Source: SVTX01 sp045612105
GTDB taxonomy: Bacteria > Bacillota > Clostridia > Oscillospirales > CAG-272
NCBI GenBank assembly: GCA_045612105.1
Contig: JAZKYL010000074.1
Location: 1-64,000 of the forward strand
Length of the DNA stretch: 64,000 bases
Reading direction: 5' to 3'
Of this stretch, positions 16,693-25,697 are shown one piece after another. Within the stretch, counting starts at the first letter, position 1. The number at the start of each line of letters is the position of its first letter. The translations under genes and the position numbers were made by a program. The notes beneath the pieces were generated by a model. The model saw nothing but the letters and a program-made list of their open reading frames with translations, did no database searches and was not told the DNA's origin.

Positions 16693-18006
16693 TTAATTCT
16701 TTATAAATTTTGCCACAAAAAATCCGTCGGTAGCGTGAAGATCGGGAGCAAGAGATAGCATTCCGTTCTCGCTCTTTACGTCTCCAACCGTAAAATCTAC
16801 GGGAGAAAACTCGGGGTGTCTTTCAAGGAATTTTGCCACGTTTTCTTCATTTTCCTCGGGCAACACCGTGCAAGTGGAATATACCAAAATTCCGCCTTTT
16901 TTGACGTATTTCGAGCAATTTTCAACTATCGCCAGCTGGATCTCGGGCAGCCTCGCGAAATCTTCAATGGGCTTGTATCTGATCTCGGGCTTTTTGGCAA
17001 TTACTCCAAGCCCCGAGCAAGGCACGTCGCAAAGCACTCTGTCGGCTTGTCCTACAAGGCTTTCGTCAAGCATCCTTCCGTCGCGCACCGCCGCAGAAAT
17101 AATATCAATAGCAAGCCTTGCGGCACTCTTATCTATCAGCTTCAGCTTGCTTTCATGAAGATCGTAGGACAAAATTTTGCCCTTGTTCTCCATCTTTATC
17201 GCCGATCCAAAGGACTTTGAACCCGGACAAGAGCAAGCGTCCACCATCAGCATACCTGCCCGCGCGTCTATCGCCTCAACGCAGATCTGTGATGCCTCGT
17301 CCTGAACGAAGAAGTATCCCTCTTCAAAGCCGGGCAGCGCGGCAAAGCTTATATTTTCAAGCAAGATCGCGTTTTCAAGCCTCTCGGACAAGGTATATCT
17401 TATCTCCTTCTCGTCAAGCAATCTTGCGTAATCCTCGCGGCTGATCTTCAAAGTGTTTATTCGTAAAGTCAGCTTCGGCGGCTTGTTGAAAACTTCAAAT
17501 ATTTTCTTTGTCCTCTCAAGACCGTAAATCGAAAGAAATCTTTCGCAAACATCCTTGGGAAATGAATAATAAACCGAAAGATACTCCACGGGGTCGCTTT
17601 CCTCATTCGGGAAAAGCAGACTTAATTCCCCGCTCTTCTTTTTACGAAGATAGGAGCGCATCACTGCATTGACAAATCCTCTGCTCCTTCTGGGTGCCAT
17701 ATCAACAGTCTCATTGACTGCCGCATACTCGGGTATTCTATCAAGATACGTTACCTGATAAATGCCCATCTGAAGCAATATTCTTGTGTCCGCCTCCACC
17801 TTTTCGGGGCGTTCGGACAGCTTGTCTATAATATAATCCAGCGTCAGCCTGCGCTCGGTCACACCCATCACAATAGCGGTAAGCAACCCCGCGTCGGCAC
17901 TTGACAGCTCGTTCTTTTTTAATGCATTGTCAATGGCGATGTTGGAATAAGTCGCGCCCGACAAAGCGTTTTTCAATATTTTGAATGCAAGAACTCTCGG
18001 TGACAC
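16693..18006 (-). CDS. rsmB: 16S rRNA (cytosine967-C5)-methyltransferase
   Basis: A 437-residue RsmB (Sun) that forms m5C967 in 16S rRNA. Residues 1-130 form a NusB-like RNA-binding domain (AVNETVDMA, GFVNAVMR). The SAM-binding motif I reads VDACSCPGSKSF, a slight change from the usual DACAAPGGKT. The two catalytic cysteines are in DVPCSGLG and YSTCTV. Gene order fmt-yugP-rsmB-rlmN is typical for Clostridia. The next upstream gene on the same strand ends 30 nt away. Confidence 0.95.
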   Translation of the reverse strand: MSPRVLAFKILKNALSGATYSNIAIDNALKKNELSSADAGLLTAIVMGVTERRLTLDYIIDKLSERPEKVEADTRILLQMGIYQVTYLDRIPEYAAVNETVDMAPRRSRGFVNAVMRSYLRKKKSGELSLLFPNEESDPVEYLSVYYSFPKDVCERFLSIYGLERTKKIFEVFNKPPKLTLRINTLKISREDYARLLDEKEIRYTLSERLENAILLENISFAALPGFEEGYFFVQDEASQICVEAIDARAGMLMVDACSCPGSKSFGSAIKMENKGKILSYDLHESKLKLIDKSAARLAIDIISAAVRDGRMLDESLVGQADRVLCDVPCSGLGVIAKKPEIRYKPIEDFARLPEIQLAIVENCSKYVKKGGILVYSTCTVLPEENEENVAKFLERHPEFSPVDFTVGDVKSENGMLSLAPDLHATDGFFVAKFIKN

Positions 18007-18036
18007 TCTTTTTCCTCCTTCACCATTTTATCTTAT

Positions 18037-18768
18037 TTATCTTCTTCTGCCCGACGCGTTACTTGCAATAAGCACAAGTCTCAGTAGCGATGCCAACGAC
18101 GTAGCAAGCGCGGCAACGTAGGTCATAGCGGCGGCAGAAAGCACAGCTCTTGCGCCGCTTATCTCCTCACCGTAAAGCAGATCGCTCTCTTCAAGAGTTC
18201 TGAGAGCCCTCGAGGATGCGTTGAATTCCGTGGGAAGCGTGATCAGCTGAAACAATGTAGTCAGCGAGAAAAACAGAATTCCCACTGTCATAATAACTCC
18301 GCCCACATAGTTATCCATATATCCGAATGAGGTCAAAAGAAGACCTATCAGAAAAATAGGCATTGCAAGCCTTGATCCGAACTGAGTTGCGGGAATTATC
18401 GCCGAACGAATCTTAATTGGAAGATATCCCGTTGCGTGCTGAACAGCATGACCCGCCTCGTGAGCGGCAACTCCAAGCGCAGCAACGCTCACACTGTCAT
18501 GCGTCGCCTCGGAAAGCCGAATAACGTTAGTACGAGGATCGTAATGATCTGTAAGATGCCCACGCACCCGCTCTATCTTTACGTCATAAAGACCGTTTCG
18601 GTCAAGAATACGCCTTGCCGCCTCGGCTCCGCTCAAATTGCGAGCAGTAGCTACACGGTCGTATTTTTCAAAGGTCGATTTGACCTTGAATTGCGCAATT
18701 ATCGCAAATATCATGGCGGGGAGGACCAAAAGAAGTGTCCAGTCTCCCCAAAAGAAACCAAAAAACAT
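18037..18768 (-). CDS. YugP-like membrane zinc metallopeptidase
   Basis: A 243-residue integral membrane protein with the zinc peptidase motif HEAGH at 103-107, an N-terminal membrane helix (about 10-25), two central helices (about 132-170) and a C-terminal helix near 215-235. This matches the neutral zinc metallopeptidase family of B. subtilis YugP. The physiological substrate is unknown. The gene often sits between fmt and rsmB in Clostridia, as here. CAGGAG lies 5 nt before the ATG. Confidence 0.92.
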   Translation of the reverse strand: MFFGFFWGDWTLLLVLPAMIFAIIAQFKVKSTFEKYDRVATARNLSGAEAARRILDRNGLYDVKIERVRGHLTDHYDPRTNVIRLSEATHDSVSVAALGVAAHEAGHAVQHATGYLPIKIRSAIIPATQFGSRLAMPIFLIGLLLTSFGYMDNYVGGVIMTVGILFFSLTTLFQLITLPTEFNASSRALRTLEESDLLYGEEISGARAVLSAAAMTYVAALATSLASLLRLVLIASNASGRRR

Positions 18769-18854
18769 AAAATCTCCTGAAATTTCACAAAATGATCTTC
18801 AGTAATAGTTTAGTTTAATTGAAACTCAAAAAATCAAGGTAAAATTTTGCTTTA

Positions 18855-19790
18855 TTATGAAAGCAGATCTCCCTCTGCGATCTTTCTGCCGCGAACGAAA
18901 TCGGCGGCACTCATTTTGCCCTTTCCCTCGGGAACAACCGTCAAAAATGACAAAATTCCCCTTCCGCAAGCAACCTTGATGTCCTCGCCAACCGAAATAA
19001 CGGTGCCATATGGCTTATCCGAGACCTTCTCAGCATCAACCACACGGCTTGCAACGACCTTCAGAAGCTTTCCGTCAGGTGTGTGTGTAAAGGACAGCGG
19101 AATAGGCGACAAACCTCTTATCAGGTCGTGCAAAACCTTGGCATCCTTTGAAAAATCAATCAAGCAATCACTTTTTTCGATCTTTGCGGCATAACTTGAA
19201 AGGCTGTCGTCCTGAACCTCTGGTGTGATCTCACCCTTTTCAAGCTTTTCAACCGTCTCCATCAACAGCTTTGCACCAACATCTGCCAGACGGTCGTGCA
19301 TATCCTCGAAATTATCGTTCTCTCCGATCTCTACCTCGGCTTTAAGCAGCATATCACCCGTATCAAGCCCCGCCGCCATCAGCATAGTGGTAATTCCAGT
19401 CACCTTTTTGCCGTCAATAATCGCTCTCTGCATCGGTGCCGCGCCTCTGTATTCGGGAAGAAGCGAGCCGTGAACGTTTACGCATCCGTACTTAGGATAG
19501 TCAAGCACGTTCTGAGGCAAAATCTTACCAAATGCCACAACTACGATCATCTCGGGATCAAGCTCCGAGAGAAGAGCCGCAAACTCCTCACCCTTCAAGG
19601 TAGCAGGCTGATAAACCGGGATGTTCTGCTCCAAAGCATAGACCTTGATAGGAGGAGGTGTCATATGATGTCCTCTTCCCTTTGGTGTATCTATCTTTGT
19701 AACCACTCCCACCACATCGTGTTGGCTCTCGCAAAGCGCGCGAAGAGTGGGAAGCGCGAAATCGGGCGTTCCCATAAAAAGTATTCTCAT
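18855..19790 (-). CDS. fmt: methionyl-tRNA formyltransferase
   Basis: A 311-residue Fmt that formylates initiator Met-tRNA using 10-formyltetrahydrofolate. The N-terminal Rossmann-like domain starts MRILFMGTPDFALPTL. The folate/catalytic motif HGSLLPEYRGAAP with GITTMLMAAGLDTGDML is intact. The C-terminal OB domain binds tRNA. CGGAGATAACGAAAT precedes the ATG. It follows def by 24 nt, which couples formylation and deformylation genes as in most bacteria. Confidence 0.97.
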   Translation of the reverse strand: MRILFMGTPDFALPTLRALCESQHDVVGVVTKIDTPKGRGHHMTPPPIKVYALEQNIPVYQPATLKGEEFAALLSELDPEMIVVVAFGKILPQNVLDYPKYGCVNVHGSLLPEYRGAAPMQRAIIDGKKVTGITTMLMAAGLDTGDMLLKAEVEIGENDNFEDMHDRLADVGAKLLMETVEKLEKGEITPEVQDDSLSSYAAKIEKSDCLIDFSKDAKVLHDLIRGLSPIPLSFTHTPDGKLLKVVASRVVDAEKVSDKPYGTVISVGEDIKVACGRGILSFLTVVPEGKGKMSAADFVRGRKIAEGDLLS

Positions 19791-19814
19791 ATTTCGTTAT
19801 CTCCGAATCAAAAA

Positions 19815-20291
19815 TTATTCAAGCTCCTCGATCTCTTCCTTGGTAAGCATTCTGTCCGCTACGTCGGGATAAAGTCTGCCGTCAAGGTGGTCAAGCTCGT
19901 GGCAGAAGCAACGCGCCAGAAGCTCGCTTCCGCTATAGTCAACAGTCTCCCCCTTGCGGTTCATAGCTCTGACAGTCACGTGCATAGGTCTCTTTACAAT
20001 GCCCCACTTGCCGGGCAGAGAAAGACATCCCTCAAGTCCCTCCTGCTCACCCGCGAACGCGATGATCTTGGGATTGATCAGCTCAAGCACCTTGCCCTCC
20101 TCAACCTCAATAACAACTATCCTGCGAAGCACGCCAACCTGAGGACCCGCCAAGCCAACGCCGCCCGCGTCTCTCATTGTATCCACCATATCGTCAAGCA
20201 GCTGGAGCACTCTGGGAGTAATTTTTTCAACGGGTCTGCAAACCTTTCTTAAGGTCTCGTCTCCCTCTTTTACGATCTTTAACTTTGCCAT
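19815..20291 (-). CDS. def: peptide deformylase
   Basis: A 158-residue deformylase that removes the N-formyl group from new proteins. All three motifs are present: GVGLAGPQVG (44-53), EGCLSLP with metal ligand Cys89, and CHELDHLDG with ligands His131 and His135 and catalytic Glu132. ATG at 20291 with AGAAAGGATTATAAA upstream is the best start. It lies between priA and fmt. The short length is typical of Clostridia type enzymes. Confidence 0.97.
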   Translation of the reverse strand: MAKLKIVKEGDETLRKVCRPVEKITPRVLQLLDDMVDTMRDAGGVGLAGPQVGVLRRIVVIEVEEGKVLELINPKIIAFAGEQEGLEGCLSLPGKWGIVKRPMHVTVRAMNRKGETVDYSGSELLARCFCHELDHLDGRLYPDVADRMLTKEEIEELE

Positions 20292-20599
20292 TTTATAATC
20301 CTTTCTATGCGGGGCTTTGCCCCTGCACCCCACTTAAGAAACTTTTGGAAAAAGTTTCTTAAGAATCTTCAAAACTTTCAAAAAATTGGTTTTGTTTATC
20401 AAATATTGCCCCTTTAAAACCATAGCTTTGCGGGACTCAATCAATTCAAAAGGTCTCGCAACACGGTAGCAGTAAATCTCCGCTTAAAATCCTCACGGTT
20501 TCCAAACCCCATCCGTCTGTAACCAAAGCTTTTTGGGGTGGAAGTTCTTTGGAGGTGTGGAACCTTTCTTTCAAGAAAGGTTCCACAAATCGCTTCTTC
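20292..20599. repeat. repeat-filled gap between priA and def
   Basis: No gene is seen. A hairpin at about 20335-20366 pairs AAGAAACTTTT with AAAAGTTTCTT and continues into GAATCTTCAAAACTTTC, a motif shared with 23126-23180 and, in variant form, with 12423-12600. The segment 20454-20503 is a copy of 15474-15523. A third palindrome, GGAACCTTTCTT with AAGAAAGGTTCC, ends the gap at about 20559-20586 and may terminate the priA transcript. Confidence 0.6.
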
Positions 20600-23095
20600 C
20601 TAAAGTCCCGTGGGATTGAAGTCGATGGATAGCGCGGTCTTGCCCTTGCTGTTTCTGCCAAAATCGACGAGGAGCTTTGAGAAAAGCTCGCGGCTGCGTC
20701 GGTTAAGACGGCATTTTATAACTATTCTCATACGGTATTTTTCCTCGACCTTGTAGACGGGAGATTCGAACGGACCGTAGATAATCATCTGTACGTCGCG
20801 GAAGTCGATCGCCGCAAGCTTGTCTATCTCCTGGCGAAGCACCTTTGCGCCGATAAGCACCTGCTTTTCGTCGGAGCAGGTCAGGGTAAGTAACGCAATG
20901 TCGCAATAGGGTGGGAATACCAATAGCTTGCGAAGTCTTATCTCCGACGCATAAAACGCCTCATAGTCCTGCTTGCATGCAAGACGAATGGTATCATTGT
21001 CGGGGTTGTTGGTCTGAATTATTGCCATTCCCTTCTTTTTCGACCGCCCCGCGCGTCCGATGACCTGGGTCAACATCGAGAAGGTTCGTTCGTTTGCGTG
21101 GTAATCGTCCATATAAAGCGACATATCGGCAAGCAGAACTCCAACCAGCGTAACGTCGGGAAAATCGTGACCCTTGGTCACCATCTGAGTGCCAAGCAAT
21201 ACGTCGGCATTGTGATCCTTAAACTCGGTAAGCAGACCGTCAAGCGAATTTTTCTGACTTGTGCTGTCTGCATCCATCCTCAAGATCCTCTTGTCAGGCA
21301 AAAGCTCGCCAATTTCTTGCTCAATCTTTTGAGTGCCAAAGCCAATGCGAGCAAGATGCTCCGAGGAGCAGGACGGACATTTATTTGGCATCGCCGTCTT
21401 GTAACCGCACCAGTGGCAGAACAAAAATCCGTTTTCATAGCTACCTCTCTTGGTATGGTAATTCAACGAGATCGAGCAGTGGGGACAACTTATCATCTCA
21501 CCGCAAGACTTGCAGCTGACCGAGGTGTTATATCCCCGTCGATTGAGGAAAAGTATCGCCTGGTCACCTCTCTCGGTCACGTTTTTCAGCTCTTCCTTGA
21601 GCAGGAATCCGATAGGCGACTGATTTCCGAGCCGCGCCTCGTTTCTCATATCGTATATCTTTACGTCGGGCAGAAGCGCACCGCCAAAACGGTTTCGAAG
21701 CTTAAGAAGGGTGTATTTTCCCTCCATAGCCTTGGTGTAGCTCTCAACGGCGGGAGTAGCAGAAGACAGGAGCAGAGTCGCGTTATTGTAAACGCACCGC
21801 CATCTCGCAATATCTCTTGCGTGATATTTTGGCGAGGTCTCGGATTTATAAGTTGTCTCGTGTTCCTCGTCAATAACAACGAGTCCGAGATTTTTAACAG
21901 GTGAAAAGATCGCCGAGCGTGTTCCTACCACAAGGTCGGCTTCCCCCGAGCGTATCTTCATAAACGAATCGTATCTCTCGCCCGCGGACAGCCCCGAATG
22001 AACGAGAGCTATTCTATTGCCATAGCGAGAGCTGAATATTTTAAGAGTTTGGGGAGTCAGAGCTATCTCGGGCAGAAGCATTATGACTCCCTTGCCGCTC
22101 TCAAGTGCCTCGTCGATAGCGCGGATAATAACACTGGTCTTTCCGCTTCCCGTAACACCGTGAAGCAATATCGCCGATGCCTTTCCCGCGTCAAGATGAG
22201 ACTTGATAGTCTCAAAAGCCTCGCTTTGCTCATCGTTGAGCAAAACCTCGGTCTTATCCTCTGCAACACTTGCAAATCCCTCGCGCCAAACTCTCCGCTG
22301 TTCAAGCGTAATAAGACCTTTTTCCACAAGTGCCTTGAACTGCTGATTTCCAACGTCAAGCTCGTGGGTAAGATCATATGCCGCCATCTCTCCGCCCGAT
22401 TCCGTCAGAGCTTTAAGTATCGACTTCTGCTTCTCCGAGCGAAGCTTGGTTTTATGTGTTCCCGAAAGAATGCTCTCGCACTCCTCCGCAGTGATAGCTA
22501 ATGAATAATAATCCTCAAAGGCATCCGCCATAGTCTTGCCCGTAAGCAGCTCTCTGCCGATATAACCCTTTGAATGAAGCTTTTTCGTCGCCTGCTCGGC
22601 AACTCCCGCCCCAAATCTCGTCTTCAAAGCCTCAAGAGTCTTGCCACCCGTGGAGCAAAGATAGTCGTAGACGAAAAGATCAGCGGCATCAAAGCCAACC
22701 GAGGCATTAGGACCGCTCTTGGGCAACGGATAATAGAACTCCGACATCTTGCCAAGTGCCGAGGACGGAGTGGTACACCTGACCGCCTCTCCGTAAGTAC
22801 AGAGACAATGCTCCTTCATATAGTCGCAAAGCAAAAGCATCTCCTCCGACAGCTCGGGACGGTCAAGGCAGACCGACTCAATAGGCTTAATATCGCTAAA
22901 GTCGGGACAGTGGCGAAGCTCCTTGACTATCGCCATCTGACGACGGTTACTGCGGCCGAAGGGCACTGTAACGAAACGACCGGGAAGAACCTCTCCCCGC
23001 ATCTCAAGCGGTATGAAATAATCGTATATTCCGTCAAGAAAATACGGACTGTCAAGCAGATACACGCCCGCATATTCAAACGCTTTGTTTTCCAT
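20600..23095 (-). CDS. priA: primosomal protein N' helicase
   Basis: An 831-residue PriA, the 3'-to-5' helicase that restarts stalled replication forks. The N-terminal 3'-DNA-binding domain is at about 1-110. The Walker A motif is GVTGSGKT (313-320) and the Walker B motif DEEH (409-412). An inserted zinc-binding region has pairs such as CKSCGEMISCPHC and CHWCGYKTAMPNKCPSC. Helicase motif V/VI is VTKGHDFP with QVIGRAGR. GGAGGGAACTG lies just before the ATG. In Bacillota coaBC usually precedes priA; here rpoZ does. Confidence 0.97.
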   Translation of the reverse strand: MENKAFEYAGVYLLDSPYFLDGIYDYFIPLEMRGEVLPGRFVTVPFGRSNRRQMAIVKELRHCPDFSDIKPIESVCLDRPELSEEMLLLCDYMKEHCLCTYGEAVRCTTPSSALGKMSEFYYPLPKSGPNASVGFDAADLFVYDYLCSTGGKTLEALKTRFGAGVAEQATKKLHSKGYIGRELLTGKTMADAFEDYYSLAITAEECESILSGTHKTKLRSEKQKSILKALTESGGEMAAYDLTHELDVGNQQFKALVEKGLITLEQRRVWREGFASVAEDKTEVLLNDEQSEAFETIKSHLDAGKASAILLHGVTGSGKTSVIIRAIDEALESGKGVIMLLPEIALTPQTLKIFSSRYGNRIALVHSGLSAGERYDSFMKIRSGEADLVVGTRSAIFSPVKNLGLVVIDEEHETTYKSETSPKYHARDIARWRCVYNNATLLLSSATPAVESYTKAMEGKYTLLKLRNRFGGALLPDVKIYDMRNEARLGNQSPIGFLLKEELKNVTERGDQAILFLNRRGYNTSVSCKSCGEMISCPHCSISLNYHTKRGSYENGFLFCHWCGYKTAMPNKCPSCSSEHLARIGFGTQKIEQEIGELLPDKRILRMDADSTSQKNSLDGLLTEFKDHNADVLLGTQMVTKGHDFPDVTLVGVLLADMSLYMDDYHANERTFSMLTQVIGRAGRSKKKGMAIIQTNNPDNDTIRLACKQDYEAFYASEIRLRKLLVFPPYCDIALLTLTCSDEKQVLIGAKVLRQEIDKLAAIDFRDVQMIIYGPFESPVYKVEEKYRMRIVIKCRLNRRSRELFSKLLVDFGRNSKGKTALSIDFNPTGL

Positions 23096-23125
23096 CAGTT
23101 CCCTCCTTTCTGACTGCGGTGCCTT

Positions 23126-23180
23126 AAGAAACTTTTTAGAAAAAGTTTCTTAAGAATCTTCAAAAACTTTAAATAAGGCA
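23126..23180. repeat. hairpin repeat between rpoZ and priA
   Basis: AAGAAACTTTTT pairs with AAAAAGTTTCTT, followed by AAGAATCTTCAAAAACTTT and AAATAAGG. The same module occurs near 20335-20385, and related versions lie in the 12.4-12.6 kb tandem repeat. Confidence 0.6.
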
Positions 23181-23328
23181 AGTAATATTTTTTACGGCTT
23201 ATTTAACTAAACGGTGGTGTTTTATGGTAACTTTTTCAACGAAAACCGCCGCCACATCTCGCTTTTTATAGAACTAAATGGGATAGAAAAAACTTGCTAT
23301 CCCATTTGATATATAAAATTCTCTGGAA

Positions 23329-23712
23329 TTACTCCTCGTCGGAGATCTCCTCGTCACCCTCGTCGTCCGAGTCATCGGCAAACATTGCCTTGAAGTCGAT
23401 AGGCTCGGGAGCGGGCTCCTCAACCTTTTCGGTCTCAAAAACATAGCCCTCGGGACGCTGAACGATATTATACTCGCCCTCGTGGATTCTCTTGATAGCT
23501 GTCTTGACCGCCTTTTCGTCGCGGAGCTCCTTGTCTATCATGGTGTGGATAGGCTTGTCGGTCTCCTTGTTGCCGGTCTGGGACTTTTCAGCCGCATCTC
23601 TCTGCTTTGCGTACTCATCGGTAACTATTCTCGCGCATCTTGCGGTAGCGAGAGAAAGCTCATAACGGTTAAACTCACCCTTAGTAAGGTCTTTAATTGT
23701 TGGGTAGATCAT
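23329..23712 (-). CDS. rpoZ: RNA polymerase omega subunit
   Basis: A 127-residue omega subunit that helps assemble and stabilise RNA polymerase. The N-terminal omega domain shows NRYELSLATARCARIV, followed by EKAVKTAIKRIHEGEY, which corresponds to the KPVTLALEEIxxG region of the family. The C-terminal 30 residues are an acidic tail, ending in Asp/Glu runs. Roughly 25 extra residues interrupt the middle compared with short homologues. TTGGAGCATAAAA precedes the ATG. It sits after remA; gmk, which usually separates the two, is missing. Confidence 0.9.
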   Translation of the reverse strand: MIYPTIKDLTKGEFNRYELSLATARCARIVTDEYAKQRDAAEKSQTGNKETDKPIHTMIDKELRDEKAVKTAIKRIHEGEYNIVQRPEGYVFETEKVEEPAPEPIDFKAMFADDSDDEGDEEISDEE

Positions 23713-23755
23713 TTTTATGCTCCAATCTTAAATATTGTGATATTATTTACAAAAA

Positions 23756-24022
23756 TTATTCCTCGTCCTCGTCGCCTATAACGTCGGCATCGGAGGCAAG
23801 TCTGTTGGCTACCGTCTCAGCCTGAAGAGCCGAGAGGATAACGTGGTCGGAATCGGTGATTATCACCGCGCGTGTTTTTCTGCCGCATGAAGCGTCGATT
23901 ACTCTGCCCGCGTCCTTGGCATCCTGAATGATTCTTTTGATCGGCGCAGAATCGGGACTTGTCAAAGTTATTATTCTGTGCGCCGCCACCATATTTCCGT
24001 ATCCTATATTGATAAATTTCAT
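23756..24022 (-). CDS. remA: RemA-like regulator (DUF370)
   Basis: An 88-residue DUF370 protein. The start MKFINIGYGNMV and the core AAHRIITLTSPDSAPIKRII, then GRKTRAVIITDSDHVILSAL, match RemA, the oligomeric DNA-binding protein that controls biofilm matrix and osmoprotection genes in Bacillus. GGGTGACAGTT precedes ATG 24022; longer in-frame extensions overlap yicC and are not credible. The acidic tail of about 12 residues is extra. It follows yicC by 13 nt, the conserved order in Bacillota. Confidence 0.93.
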   Translation of the reverse strand: MKFINIGYGNMVAAHRIITLTSPDSAPIKRIIQDAKDAGRVIDASCGRKTRAVIITDSDHVILSALQAETVANRLASDADVIGDEDEE

Positions 24023-24035
24023 AACTGTCACCCGA

Positions 24036-24923
24036 TCATTCGATATTCTGTATCTGCTCGCGGATCTTTTCCATCTCGGTCTTGCATTCGACAACGAAAT
24101 GAGCGATAGCTGAGTTTCCGCACTTTGAGCCAATGGTGTTGATCTCTCGGTTCATTTCCTGAATAAGGAAATCAAGGCTTCTGCCCACGGGCTCGTTCTT
24201 TTCAAGATATCCGTCAAAGGCGCAGAAGTGAGATTTAAGTCTGACGATCTCCTCATCGATAGCCGCTCTGTCGGCATATATCGCGCACTCGGTCAAGATT
24301 CGGTTCTCGTCAACGGTGATATTGTTGTCGGCAAGCACCGCTCTGATCTTTTCCTCAAGACGCGCTCTGTAACCACCGATATCCTCCTCGGACAGCTTTT
24401 CTATCTCGCCGACAACGTCACGGATATGACCGATCTTTGAGCAAAGATCATCCTCGATCCTCTTGCCCTCGCCCGCTCTTGCTTCAAGGAATCTTTCAAC
24501 AGCCGCGTCAAGCACTACTTTAAGGTCTTCCCAATCCTGCTCAATATCTCCGTCGGGCTTGGTAAAGGTAAAGACCTCTCTGTCGCGAGCCACGTCCATA
24601 ACCGTGATCTTTCCGTCAAGATCGAACTCCTTTTTTAGAGAACGGAGCGCGGCGATGTACTTTGCGGCATATTCCTTGTTTACTACTATCTCGGAATCGG
24701 TCGCCTCGGTAAACTCAACAAAGATACCGATATCAACCTTTCCACGGGAAATACCCTTTTCCTGAAGATAGGGCTTTATTCTTTGCTCCAGAGGAGAAAA
24801 TGCGTGCGGAAGCTTGACCGAGCAGTCAAAATAACGGTTATTTACCGATTTTATCTCAACCGTAATATCCCTGCCGCCAACACTTCGTCTGTCTCTGCCG
24901 AAGGCAGTCATGCTTTTAAACAT
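24036..24923 (-). CDS. YicC-family endoribonuclease
   Basis: A 295-residue YicC-like protein. The N terminus MFKSMTAFGR is the family signature, and the C-terminal DUF1732 region includes GRSLDFLIQEMNREINTIGSKC and the ending KTEMEKIREQIQNIE. Family members are reported as endoribonucleases; the cellular target here is unknown. AAAGGAGTATTT precedes ATG 24923, favouring it over an upstream ATG at 24944. It is the first gene of the long minus-strand housekeeping cluster. Confidence 0.93.
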   Translation of the reverse strand: MFKSMTAFGRDRRSVGGRDITVEIKSVNNRYFDCSVKLPHAFSPLEQRIKPYLQEKGISRGKVDIGIFVEFTEATDSEIVVNKEYAAKYIAALRSLKKEFDLDGKITVMDVARDREVFTFTKPDGDIEQDWEDLKVVLDAAVERFLEARAGEGKRIEDDLCSKIGHIRDVVGEIEKLSEEDIGGYRARLEEKIRAVLADNNITVDENRILTECAIYADRAAIDEEIVRLKSHFCAFDGYLEKNEPVGRSLDFLIQEMNREINTIGSKCGNSAIAHFVVECKTEMEKIREQIQNIE

Positions 24924-25032
24924 AAATACTCCTTTTGCCGCCATTAAGACTTATCCGCGCGGCGTTTGTAAGTATTTTTCGAAAACCGTCGAAACCGAAA
25001 AAATCCGACGTTTCCGAAAGGCATATATATTT

Positions 25033-25061
25033 ATTGTAATACATTTTCGCCAAATTGTCAA
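25033..25061 (-). promoter_or_regulatory. promoter of the yicC housekeeping cluster
   Basis: On the minus strand TTGACA (25061-25056), a 17-bp spacer, TACAAT (25038-25033), about 110 bp before yicC. Confidence 0.8.
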
Positions 25062-25126
25062 TAGTTTTTTTCAAAACGTCTTTTAAAAGAACGATTTTTT
25101 TGCGTTTTTTCTCTCTGTTCGCGAAA

Positions 25127-25161
25127 TTTCGGAGGAGCCTTACAAAAAAGCCCCTCCGAAA
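25127..25161 (-). terminator. hairpin after gtrA
   Basis: TTTCGGAGG (25127-25135) pairs with CCTCCGAAA (25153-25161). A strict T run after the 3' arm is lacking on the minus strand, so termination is only probable. Confidence 0.45.
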
Positions 25162-25163
25162 AA

Positions 25164-25685
25164 TTATTCCTGATTCTTTTTGTTCTTGAAAACAAAGATC
25201 TTGCTGAAAATATAGTTGCAAACGATAACGATGACCGCCGCCAGCACCTTGGCTCCGATCTCTGCAAGATTCCACTCCCTGCCAAGGAAAGCGAAATTCG
25301 TGAAAGCGGGGACAAGCGCGGCAATAGCCCAAACACCGAACAGGGAAACGGCATAATCGATAAAAAAGGTCACCACTCTGCCCGCCGAGAATTTCGCAAG
25401 CTGAACAGGAACGGAAACGTTCTTTTCCGCCTCGGTAAAGACCCACTTACGGTTGGTGAAGAAGGCAAACAGCACCGCCGCCACCCATTGAATTATCTGC
25501 GCCGCCGTATACGCACCCATATAAAGCCCGCTTTTGGTATCCTCGACCGGAATACCCAAAACACCCTTCAGTGCCCAAAGCACCGCAAAATATACGATCC
25601 ATCCCACCGCCGTGGTCAGGACTCCGAAGAGCAGATACATCAGTATCTCTCTGTGTTTTTGACAAATTTCTTTTATTTTTCCCAT
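25164..25685 (-). CDS. GtrA-family membrane protein
   Basis: A 173-residue protein with four predicted membrane helices (about 15-37, 58-78, 100-122, 140-160). It has the GtrA features FGVLTTAVGWIVYF near the N terminus and FTNRKWVF after helix 2. GtrA proteins are thought to help flip or transfer lipid-linked sugars, usually with a GtrB-type glycosyltransferase; none is nearby here. The start lies 12 nt after the cysS stop with TGAGGAATAAAA upstream, so it probably shares the cysS transcript. Confidence 0.85.
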   Translation of the reverse strand: MGKIKEICQKHREILMYLLFGVLTTAVGWIVYFAVLWALKGVLGIPVEDTKSGLYMGAYTAAQIIQWVAAVLFAFFTNRKWVFTEAEKNVSVPVQLAKFSAGRVVTFFIDYAVSLFGVWAIAALVPAFTNFAFLGREWNLAEIGAKVLAAVIVIVCNYIFSKIFVFKNKKNQE

Positions 25686-25697
25686 TTTTATTCCTCA

